Assembly: GCF_002205675.1 (NCBI RefSeq)
Contig: NZ_NISK01000003.1
Location: 186,001 to 250,000, forward strand
Length of the DNA stretch: 64,000 nt
From: Sphingopyxis bauzanensis
GTDB lineage: Bacteria > Pseudomonadota > Alphaproteobacteria > Sphingomonadales > Sphingomonadaceae
Direction: 5' to 3'
Shown here: positions 43,484-52,000 of the stretch, piece after piece
Layout: each line of letters begins with the position of its first letter
Position numbering within the stretch: position 1 is the first letter of the stretch
Notes under the pieces: model-generated
The model's database searches: none
What the model was told of the DNA's origin: nothing
What the model saw: only the letters and a program-made list of their open reading frames with translations
Position numbers and translations under genes: made by a program

Positions 43484-43560
43484 TGGTCGGGGAGAGAGGA
43501 TTCGAACCTCCGGCCCCTGCCTCCCGAAGACAGTGCTCTACCAGGCTGAGCTACTCCCCG
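43484..43560 (-). tRNA. tRNA-Pro (anticodon CGG)
   Basis: The 77-base minus-strand gene has acceptor CGGGGAG / CTCCCCG, anticodon stem CTGTC / GGCAG around TTCGGGA (anticodon CGG), T-arm GGAGGTTCGAATCCTC and encoded CCA. It reads CCG codons, the commonest proline codon in this GC-rich genome. Confidence 0.96.
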
Positions 43561-43604
43561 ACCGTTCTGCGCGCCGACCGGGGTCGCCGCGAAGGCAGGG
43601 CGGT

Positions 43605-43633
43605 CCTCTAGACGCGCAATCGGTGAACTTCAA
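43605..43633 (-). promoter_or_regulatory. Promoter of tRNA-Pro
   Basis: On the minus strand, TTGAAG at 43633-43628 and TAGAGG at 43610-43605 are spaced by 17 bases, about 45 bases before the mature tRNA 5' end. Confidence 0.55.
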
Positions 43634-43667
43634 GCGCCAATCGGCACATTCAACGGGATTGCCGCAG

Positions 43668-44108
43668 CTACAGCATTTCGGCACTTCGAAAGCTGAAATG
43701 ACCGCTCGCCACAAAAATCCGATGATCGACCAGTTCGATGCCCAGCGTTCGCAAGAAAAGCACGGTTTCGCGGGTCGTCGCGACGTCGGCGTCGCTCGGC
43801 TGTGCGATATTCGACGGGTGATTGTGCGCCATGATGACCCGTACAACGCCGCCGCGCATCAGGCTTCGCCAGCAGCGCGGCGGAATGACGTAGCGCCCGG
43901 CATCTTCACCGCCAACCCGTTCGAGGCGCACCAGCCGTTCAAACGGGTCGAATCCGGCAAGGAGCAGCGTTTCGCGGTCGGCGGAAAAATGCGGGCGCAG
44001 CAGATGACGCACGACATCCTCTTCGGCTTCACATGGGACATAGCCCGAACCCGGCCTAGCATCGGCCGCTGGATCGATAGGAGCGAGCAGAGTCATTGCG
44101 ACACTCAT
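43668..44108 (-). CDS. RadC/JAB-domain protein (short form)
   Basis: This 146-residue protein consists essentially of the C-terminal JAB/MPN metalloprotease-like domain of RadC. The metal-binding HNHPSNIAQPSDAD (H-x-H ... D) is intact. The N-terminal helix-hairpin-helix part of full-length RadC is absent, a short form seen in this order. Start taken at 44108 (MSVAMTLLAP); an in-frame start 24 bases earlier is possible. The role of RadC is unsettled; the link to DNA repair in older annotations is not supported for this family. Confidence 0.8.
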   Translation of the reverse strand: MSVAMTLLAPIDPAADARPGSGYVPCEAEEDVVRHLLRPHFSADRETLLLAGFDPFERLVRLERVGGEDAGRYVIPPRCWRSLMRGGVVRVIMAHNHPSNIAQPSDADVATTRETVLFLRTLGIELVDHRIFVASGHFSFRSAEML

Positions 44109-44237
44109 GCGCCCGGGTTCGGCGGCCGCCAACCGACGACTGCGCCGCTATGGAGACTTATTGGCGCCACCCCCGTTGCGCCCTTGTCGGCATCGCGCAC
44201 GCGGCCTAGCAAAGAACGACAAAGCCGGGAGTGAGTC

Positions 44238-45173
44238 TTGCCTGAATCCATCCATTATGAACTGCAATATCTCGACCTGATGCGCCGCATCTGGGTCGAA
44301 GGCGACGAGCGTGTCGACCGCACCGGGGTCGGGACGCGCTCGCTGTTCGGCGAAACGATGCGATTTTCGCTGAAAGACGACGCGATCCCGTTGCTGACGA
44401 CCAAGCGCGTCTATTGGAAGACCGCGCTGCGCGAGCTGCTGTGGTTCCTGACGGGCGATACCAATATCCGCTCGCTGGTATCACAAGGCGTGAAGATCTG
44501 GACGGACTGGCCGCTTGATAAATATCGCAAGGCGACGGGCGACGCGATCAGTGCTGAGGATTTTGAGGCGCGGATTATTGCCGATGACGCGTTTGCGGCT
44601 CAATGGGGCGATCTTGGTCCGGTCTATGGCCATCAATGGGTCAACTGGCCGCGGTATGAACCGATGGGCGAGGGGCTTTTCCGCCGCGCCGAGCAGGGAC
44701 ATAACCAGATTGCGGCGCTAATTGAGGGATTGAAGACCAATCCGGAATCACGGCGGCATATCTTCACCGGCTGGAATGTCGCCGATCTCGACCGCATGGC
44801 CCTGCCGCCATGCCATATGACCTATCAGTTCCATGTGCGCAGCGATGGCGGGCTGTCGTGCCTGTTGTTTCAGCGCTCGTGCGATCTGGGGCTTGGCTTT
44901 GCCTTCAATGTATTCGAGGCGGCGCTGCTGACGCGGATGGTCGCCGACCAGTGCGGCCTCCATGCGCACGAGCTGGTCTGGACGGGCGGCGACGTGCATC
45001 TTTATCTGAACCACGCCGAGCTCGTCGAACAGCAGATGGGACGGGTTCCCGAAGGTGCGCCCAAGCTTCGCATCCTGCGACGCCCGGAAAGTATTTTCGG
45101 ATATAATTTCGATGACTTCGTGGTCGAAGTTTATACGCCGCAGGCACATATCGCAGCGCCGGTGGCGGTCTAA
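44238..45173 (+). CDS. thyA: Thymidylate synthase
   Basis: This 311-residue enzyme methylates dUMP to dTMP with methylene-tetrahydrofolate. Catalytic Cys192 is in ALPPCHMTYQFHV; RVDRTGVGTRSLFG near the N-terminus and FQRSCDLGLGFAFNVFEAA supply phosphate and nucleotide contacts, and HLYLNHAELVEQQ is conserved. The protein is longer than the E. coli enzyme (264) through an insertion near residues 93-120. The only in-frame start that keeps the N-terminus is TTG 44238, with GGGAG six bases ahead. Confidence 0.94.
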   Translation: MPESIHYELQYLDLMRRIWVEGDERVDRTGVGTRSLFGETMRFSLKDDAIPLLTTKRVYWKTALRELLWFLTGDTNIRSLVSQGVKIWTDWPLDKYRKATGDAISAEDFEARIIADDAFAAQWGDLGPVYGHQWVNWPRYEPMGEGLFRRAEQGHNQIAALIEGLKTNPESRRHIFTGWNVADLDRMALPPCHMTYQFHVRSDGGLSCLLFQRSCDLGLGFAFNVFEAALLTRMVADQCGLHAHELVWTGGDVHLYLNHAELVEQQMGRVPEGAPKLRILRRPESIFGYNFDDFVVEVYTPQAHIAAPVAV

Positions 45174-45266
45174 TTGCTAGCGTTGCATTCGTATGGCGAC
45201 CGAAATAATATGTCGCCACGCTGAAATATAACTAGGCGCTGATTCGCGCCGCAATGGGAAGACGAT

Positions 45267-46562
45267 ATGTCCGAAACGGATCGGCGCCCGGCGAGCAATC
45301 TGCCGCCGCTGTCGCTTCATATCCCTGAACCGCGCTACCGCCCGGGCGACACGCCCGACTTTGGCGATATTGCCGTTCCTGCGGTCGATGCGACGCCGCG
45401 CCCATCCGAGGCGACCAAGCCCGATGCGATGCGCGACCTTTGCTATGGTCTCGTCCGCGTGCTCGATTTCGACGGGCAGGCCAAGGGTCAGTGGGATCCC
45501 AAGCTGAGTCCCGAGCGGCTGCGCACGATGCTGCGCTACATGATGCTCGTCCGCGCCTTCGACGACCGCATGTTCCGGGCCCAGCGTCAGGGGAAGACCA
45601 GCTTTTACATGAAATGCACCGGCGAAGAGGCGACGTCGGTCGCCTCGACCATGGCGCTCGACCGCGGCGACATGTGTTTCCCGAGCTATCGTCAGCAAGG
45701 CATTTTGATCGCGCGCGATTATCCGCTGATCCAGATGATGAACCAGATTTATTCAAATCGCGGCGATCATCTGATGGGTCGGCAGCTGCCGATCATGTAT
45801 TCGGCGCCCGAGCATGGCTTTTTCAGCGTCTCGGGGAACCTCGCCACGCAATATCCGCAGGCGGTGGGCTGGGCGATGGCGTCGGCCTCAAAGGGCGACA
45901 GCCGCATCGCAACCGTGTGGTGCGGCGAAGGATCTTCGGCAGAGGGCGACTTTCACTCGGCGCTGACCTTTGCGACCGTGTACAATGCGCCAGTCATCTT
46001 CAACGTCGTCAACAACCAGTGGGCGATCTCCAGCTTTTCGGGCTTTGCTGGCGGCGAACGCACGACCTTTGCCGCAAGGGCGGTGGGCTATGGGATCGCC
46101 GGGCTACGCATCGACGGCAATGATCCACTGGCGGTCTATGCCGCGACGCAGTGGGCGGCGGACCGCGCGCGGACCAACAATGGTCCTACGTTGATCGAGC
46201 ATTTCACTTATCGCAGCGAAGGACACAGCACGTCGGACGACCCGACCGCCTATCGCCCCGCAGAGGAGCCGACGATCTGGCCGTTCGGCGACCCGATTGC
46301 GCGGCTGCGCGGGCATCTCGAAACGCTGGCCGAATGGGATGGCGAACGGCATGAGGCGCAGCGGATTGAACTCGAAGACTTGGTAAAAACGACTCAGAAG
46401 CAATCAGAAAAGCTCGGTATTTTGGGGCACGGCATGCACCAGCCATTCGAAACGATGTTTCAGGATGTGTTCGAAGATATGCCCTGGCACCTGCAGGAAC
46501 AATGCACGCAGATGCTCGCCGAACAGGAAGCGAAGTTTGGTCCCGACTGGAAGCCCGAGTGA
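45267..46562 (+). CDS. bkdA1: Branched-chain 2-oxoacid dehydrogenase E1 alpha subunit
   Basis: This 431-residue thiamine-diphosphate enzyme decarboxylates the 2-oxoacids of valine, leucine and isoleucine. The ThDP motif region GEGSSAEGDFHSALTFATVYNAP-VIFNVVNNQWAIS is present in order, and the phosphoryl-loop-like YRSEGHSTSDDPTAYR follows. An N-terminal extension of about 70 residues is typical of bacterial BkdA1. Its stop and the E1 beta start share one base (TGATG). No regulator gene of the Bkd type is adjacent. Confidence 0.93.
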   Translation: MSETDRRPASNLPPLSLHIPEPRYRPGDTPDFGDIAVPAVDATPRPSEATKPDAMRDLCYGLVRVLDFDGQAKGQWDPKLSPERLRTMLRYMMLVRAFDDRMFRAQRQGKTSFYMKCTGEEATSVASTMALDRGDMCFPSYRQQGILIARDYPLIQMMNQIYSNRGDHLMGRQLPIMYSAPEHGFFSVSGNLATQYPQAVGWAMASASKGDSRIATVWCGEGSSAEGDFHSALTFATVYNAPVIFNVVNNQWAISSFSGFAGGERTTFAARAVGYGIAGLRIDGNDPLAVYAATQWAADRARTNNGPTLIEHFTYRSEGHSTSDDPTAYRPAEEPTIWPFGDPIARLRGHLETLAEWDGERHEAQRIELEDLVKTTQKQSEKLGILGHGMHQPFETMFQDVFEDMPWHLQEQCTQMLAEQEAKFGPDWKPE

Positions 46563-47599
46563 TGAGCACTGACACCCAAACCGCGACCAAGACGATGAAC
46601 ATGATCGAGGCGATCAATAGCGCCATGGACGTCATGCTCGAACGCGATAGCAATGTCGTCGTGATGGGCGAAGATGTCGGCTTTTTCGGCGGCGTGTTCC
46701 GCGCCACCGCGGGCCTGCAGAAAAAGCACGGCAAAACGCGCGTGTTTGACACCCCGATCAATGAATGCGGGATCATCGGCGTCGCCGTTGGCATGGGCGC
46801 TTATGGCCTGCGCCCGGTCCCCGAGATCCAGTTCGCCGATTATATCTATCCGGGACTCGACCAACTGGTCAGCGAAGCAGCGCGGTTGCGCTATCGCTCG
46901 GCGGCCGATTTCATCTGCCCGATGACGGTGCGGACGCCGTTTGGCGGTGGGATTTTTGGCGGTCAGACGCACAGCCAATCGCCCGAAAGTATCATGACGC
47001 ATATCTGCGGCGTAAAAACCGTCATTCCTTCAAACCCTTACGACGCCAAGGGGCTGCTGATCGCGGCAATCGAGGACAATGACCCCGTCGTTTTCCTCGA
47101 ACCCAAGCGCATTTATAACGGCCCGTTTAGCGGTTATTACGACCGTCCGGTCGAACCCTGGTCGAAACACGCCGCGAGCGCGGTGCCCGAGGATTATTAC
47201 CGCATTGAGCTCGGCAAGGCGGCGACTGTGCGCGAAGGCGAGGCGCTCACGATCCTGGCCTATGGCACGATGGTCCATGTGACCAAGACGATCGTCGAGG
47301 AAATAGGGATCGACGCCGAGATTATCGACCTGCGCACGCTGTTGCCACTCGATATCGACTCGATCGAAACATCGGTGAAGAAAACCGGGCGCTGTCTGGT
47401 CATCCACGAAGCTACCCGCACCTCGGGTTTTGGCGCCGAACTGGCCGCATTGGTGCAGGAACGCTGCTTTTACCATCTCGAAGCGCCGGTCGAGCGCGTC
47501 ACCGGCTTCGACACGCCCTATCCGCACAGCCTGGAATGGGCCTATTTCCCCGGTCCGGTCCGCATCGCGACCGCGCTGACCAAGATTTTGAAGGACTGA
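46562..47599 (+). CDS. bkdA2: Branched-chain 2-oxoacid dehydrogenase E1 beta subunit
   Basis: This is the 345-residue partner of the E1 alpha subunit. VVMGEDVGFFGGVFRATAGL near the N-terminus, then DTPINECGIIGVAVGMGAYG, IQFADYIYPGLDQLVSE and RTPFGGGIFGGQTHSQSPE are conserved in transketolase-like beta subunits. ATG 46562 overlaps the alpha stop by one base; a start 60 bases earlier lies inside the alpha gene. Four bases separate it from the E2 gene. Confidence 0.95.
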   Translation: MSTDTQTATKTMNMIEAINSAMDVMLERDSNVVVMGEDVGFFGGVFRATAGLQKKHGKTRVFDTPINECGIIGVAVGMGAYGLRPVPEIQFADYIYPGLDQLVSEAARLRYRSAADFICPMTVRTPFGGGIFGGQTHSQSPESIMTHICGVKTVIPSNPYDAKGLLIAAIEDNDPVVFLEPKRIYNGPFSGYYDRPVEPWSKHAASAVPEDYYRIELGKAATVREGEALTILAYGTMVHVTKTIVEEIGIDAEIIDLRTLLPLDIDSIETSVKKTGRCLVIHEATRTSGFGAELAALVQERCFYHLEAPVERVTGFDTPYPHSLEWAYFPGPVRIATALTKILKD

Positions 47600-47603
47600 C
47601 GTC

Positions 47604-48902
47604 ATGGCCCGCTATTCATTCCGTCTGCCCGACATCGGCGAAGGCATTGCCGAGGCCGAAATCGTCGCCTGGCACGTCAAGATCGGTGAACGCGTCGAGG
47701 AAGACGCGCAGTTGGCTGACATGATGACCGACAAGGCGACCGTCGAGATGGAATCGCCGGTTTCCGGAATTGTCGTCGAACTGGCGGGCGAAGTCGGCGA
47801 TTTGATCCCGATCGGATCGACGCTGGCGGTGATCGAGACCGACGCCGAGGGCGATGTCGAAGCGCCGCCGGTAGATACCGCCGTCGAGGCGCAGATTGAA
47901 GCGGAAACGCCCGGGGCGGAACAGGTGTCCGAGCCGAAGGTGACAGAGTTAACATCGAGCGCAGCGGAGCCGGAGACGGCAGCAAAGCCGAGCGAAACGC
48001 CGCCAGTGCCCGCGGCGCCAGCCGTTGTTACCGGGCATGACGCCAAGGTACTCGCATCCCCCGCCGTCCGCGCCCGCGCCAAGGATCTGGGCGTCGACCT
48101 CGGCCAGGTGCATAGCGACGGCGATCGCATTCGCCACGCCGATCTCGACGCTTTCCTGCGCTACAGCAGCGGGCAGGGCTATCACAGTCCCGGCGCGAGC
48201 CGCGCGCGCGCCGACGAACCGGTCAAGGTCATCGGCATGCGGCGCAAGATCGCTGAGAATATGGCGGCGTCGAAGCGCGCGATCCCGCACTTTACCTATG
48301 TCGACGAAATGGATGTGACCGCGCTCGAAGAGATGCGCGCCGATCTGAACGCCAACCGCGGCCAGCGGCCTAAGTTGACGATGTTACCTTTTCTGATCGT
48401 CGCGATCTGCCGGACGATCCCGCAGTTTCCAATGATCAATGCACGTTACGACGACGATGCCGGGGTGGTGACGCGCTATGGCGCGGTGCATCTTGGCATG
48501 GCGACGCAGACCCACGCCGGGCTGATGGTCCCCGTGATCCGCGACGCGCAGGACAAGAATGTCTGGCAATTGGCGAGCGAAATTGGGCGTTTGGCCGAGG
48601 CCGCGCGCACCGGCAAGGCCAAGGTTGACGAACTGTCGGGCTCGACGCTGACGATCACCTCGCTCGGCCCGCTCGGCGGCATCGCGACGACCCCGGTGAT
48701 CAACCGGCCCGAGGTCGCGATCATCGGCCCGAACAAGATCGTCGAGCGCCCGGTGTTCGATGGCGACGATATTCGCCGCGCGAAGCTGATGAACCTGTCG
48801 ATCAGCTGCGACCACCGCGTGGTCGATGGCTGGGATGCAGCAAGCTATGTTCAGGCGCTAAAAAGGCTAGTCGAAACGCCGGTTTTGCTGTTCGCGGACT
48901 GA
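47604..48902 (+). CDS. bkdB: Branched-chain 2-oxoacid dehydrogenase E2 (dihydrolipoyl acyltransferase)
   Basis: This is the 432-residue core of the complex. The lipoyl domain covers residues 1-78, with the lipoylated Lys44 in MMTDKATVEME. An Ala/Pro/Glu linker follows, then an E3-binding domain (about 150-188, LASPAVRARAKDLGVDLGQV). The catalytic domain ends with SCDHRVVDGWDAA, holding the active-site His and Asp. No E3 (lpd) gene follows; a perfect palindrome ends the operon instead. Confidence 0.95.
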   Translation: MARYSFRLPDIGEGIAEAEIVAWHVKIGERVEEDAQLADMMTDKATVEMESPVSGIVVELAGEVGDLIPIGSTLAVIETDAEGDVEAPPVDTAVEAQIEAETPGAEQVSEPKVTELTSSAAEPETAAKPSETPPVPAAPAVVTGHDAKVLASPAVRARAKDLGVDLGQVHSDGDRIRHADLDAFLRYSSGQGYHSPGASRARADEPVKVIGMRRKIAENMAASKRAIPHFTYVDEMDVTALEEMRADLNANRGQRPKLTMLPFLIVAICRTIPQFPMINARYDDDAGVVTRYGAVHLGMATQTHAGLMVPVIRDAQDKNVWQLASEIGRLAEAARTGKAKVDELSGSTLTITSLGPLGGIATTPVINRPEVAIIGPNKIVERPVFDGDDIRRAKLMNLSISCDHRVVDGWDAASYVQALKRLVETPVLLFAD

Positions 48903-48918
48903 TAAGCCTACCCAACAG

Positions 48919-48997
48919 CCGTTCGTGTCGAGCGTAGTCGAGACATGTTAAGGCAGGCGCGGGCTCAGTGTGTCTCGACTACGCTCGACACGAACGG
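48919..48997. repeat. Intergenic inverted repeat, family B (perfect copy)
   Basis: The 27-base arms at 48919-48945 and 48971-48997 are exact reverse complements (CCGTTCGTGTCGAGCGTAGT... in outline) around a 25-base loop. It lies between the convergent E2 gene and the 1553-residue surface-protein gene and could act as a terminator for both. Confidence 0.9.
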
Positions 48998-49012
48998 AAT
49001 TGGGCGTTGGGC

Positions 49013-52000
49013 CTACAACCCCAGCCCCGCAAAACTCGTCTGGTCGAACTTGAGTTTGAACGCCACATAGGCGCCCGATCGCGAATAACGCGCATCTTCG
49101 AAATCACGGTCGTGGAAACCCGCGAAATTATAGCCGAAGGTGATGTTGGCGTTCTTCATCGGCGCCAGCGTCACCGTCGGCCCGCCCGCCCAGCTCACCG
49201 TATCGGCATCGGTGCCGACGCGGACGGTGCCCGACGCACCGACATCGACATTTTCGCCGAGGTTGAAGCGGAAATCGGCGCCGATCAGGTTCGACCAGCC
49301 CTTGACGTCATCGGCGCCGAACTTGTCGAAATTGTAGCGCGTGCCCCAGAAAAGGCTGGATTCGCCGCGTTCGTACCACATGCGGGCCGCGTCACGGCGG
49401 TTTTCGCGGTCGCCAAGCGGGGTCCAGTTGACCGAAAGACTATTGAGCATGCGGCGGCTGGTCGCGTCGCCGTCAATCGTCAGCGCGCCGCCGCCGATCG
49501 GTCCGGGCTGTCCCGCGACCGCATCGCGCACCTTGTCCGACCGGAATTCGCTCTTGTTGAGCCAAGAAACGCTCGAGTCCGCGGGGCGATGCGCCCAGCT
49601 CATCTCGAAGTTGATGACCTCGGTCGTCGGCGTGGTGCCGCTGCCGCTGGCTTTGGCGTAGGTAAACAGCGCGCCGAGGGCGCGGCCTTCGCCGAGCTGA
49701 CGGAGGCCGCCGAGCGTCAGGCCGTACCGATTGGCGATTTCGCCATCGCGATATTCGGCGCGCCCGGTCAGCGTCCAGCGATCGGCGCGATAGGTGGCGC
49801 CCGTGCTGATCGCGAGGAAATCCTCGGTCAGCGTGCCATTGTCGCCCAGGAAGCCGCCCGAGGCGACCGGCTGGTTAACATTGATAACATCGCCCGCGCG
49901 GATACCGCCAAGGGTGCGATTGCCGTCGACCGCCACATCGACCGACCAGCGCTCGCCGAGTTTCAGCGATTGTGACAGGCCATAGGCGGCAAAGCTGCGC
50001 GGGCCATATTCGCCGATTTCCTGCTGGTTCGCGGTGGCGAGTAGGCGGGCGCCCGACCAAGGGGTCAAGTCGAAGCCCAGCCGTGCGGTGCGTGCCTTGA
50101 TCGTGTCGCCGTCGGCGATTTCATAGCTGCCGACCAGATTGACGTCGCGATTGATCGCAAATCGCGCGCCGAGGCGGTGGCGGGTCGGGAAGTCGATACT
50201 CGCATCCTTGCCGCCGAGCGCAAATTCGGTCTGCGCGTCGAGTTCGATGCGCTTTTCAAACAGGCGCTGCGTGGCGCCGAAGTGGACGATGTTCGAGCGG
50301 TTGCGGGTGCCATCCGACAGCCGGTCGTCGGCGTGAGTCAGGCCGGCGCGCGACACGGTGGTGCCATTGTCATATTCGGCGAGCGCACGCGCGGCGCGGC
50401 GGCGCGCGCCGACGTTCAGGAAATCTTCCTGCCACGCACTGCCGGTCAGCGACAGCGTGCGCGTCGCGCGCAGGCGGGCGTCGACGCCGAATTTTCGCGT
50501 GCCATCCTCGCCGCGATTGAGCTGTCCTGCGCCAAAGCCGCTCTCGCGTTCGCGAACATAGGCAAGGAAATCGGCGTTGCTGCTGTGATGCTCGGCCTCG
50601 ATCAGCCATGCCTTAGCGGTTCCCGAGACAGCGGCGGGATTGCCGTTCTGTGCTTTGCCGTCGCTGATCGCCAGTTCGGCGCGAACTTCGGTGTCGATAT
50701 TCGGACGATAGCGCGCATCCACGCCGCCCAGGTTCGTCTTGGCGTTGCCGTCTTCGTCATGGATGAAGGTTGCGCCGACGCGCAGCTTCTCGTCATTCGA
50801 CTGATAGCTGACACGGCCGCCGGCGTTGAGCACGCGCTGACCAATCCCGTCGACCTCATATTCGGCGACGATGAACTGCGGATCGAGATCGGACGAGCGG
50901 CTGAGCACCGGGCTGCGGAACCGGATCGTGCCCGACAGATAGTCGATGTCATAATCGACGTGGCGCGACATGCTAACGCTGTTAACTATGCGCTCGCTGT
51001 GCAGGCGATCGCGCGTTTCGATAACGATGCGCTCGCTGTTGGGCAAAATGTCGCGGGCGCCGAGCTGGTACGGGCCGGTGAGGCCGTTGCCCTGGATCTC
51101 GTCGCGACGGAAGCGATAGGGGGTGTCGGCGACGAACGCGGTCGCAGCGAAATTGCGCCCGCGATACTCGGCTTTGCCGCCGTTGAGCGCGCGCTGGTAG
51201 CGGGCGAGCTGCGGTTCCGAAATCCCCGTCTCGATGTCGCCGAACATCGCATAGAATTGCGGGCGTTCGAGGCGGAGGTAGAGCTTGCGCACCGACGCTG
51301 CGTCGTAGCGCGTTTCGTTGCGATCGGCGTAGATGGCATAATAGGCGCGCGGATCGATCACGCCGCCAAAGCGCGCATCGTCTTCGTCCTTGTCGCTGTC
51401 ATAAGCCAGTGTCATCAACCATTTCCCGCGCACCCGGCCCTTGGCATAGAGCGCAAGGCGCGCGTCGGCGTTGAGGTCGTCGAGCGTTTCCGCCGCGGGT
51501 TCCATTCGGTCGTCAAGCGTGTTGTAGCCGATCGTCCCGGCAGCAAAGCCGACAACCGTCCACGGGCGATCGCCCGGATCGAGCCAAGTTTCGATCGTCT
51601 GCTTGCGCGTCACTTTGTCGTCGCGGAAGAGGAAATCCATCGCCAGCGTGCCCGACGCGGTGGTCGGTTCGAGTTCGATATAGGCGATGCCGTCGTCGCC
51701 ATCGATTTTCCACAGCGGCTGCGCACGTTCGAGCCCGGCGAGCTGGCGCGCCTGCTGCGCGTCGGCTTCGACGGCGGGGTAATAGGGGGCAGGGACGCTG
51801 AAATCGCCGGTCAGGCCAGAACGGACCGGCTTACCGTCGCGGTCGGTCAGGCGCACCGCGATAACCGGGCGGGTGACGCCGTCGGCGACCAATACCGACC
51901 GTTCGCGGATCAGCGCCGCGCGCATCGGGGTGATCGAGTAGTGGACTTGGCGCTCCAATGCCGCGATGATAACACCGTTAAGATCCTTCACCTCGGCGGC

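Noticed and set aside
43329..44234. A 301-codon plus-strand frame
   Set aside because: It runs through tRNA-Pro and antisense to the RadC-like gene.
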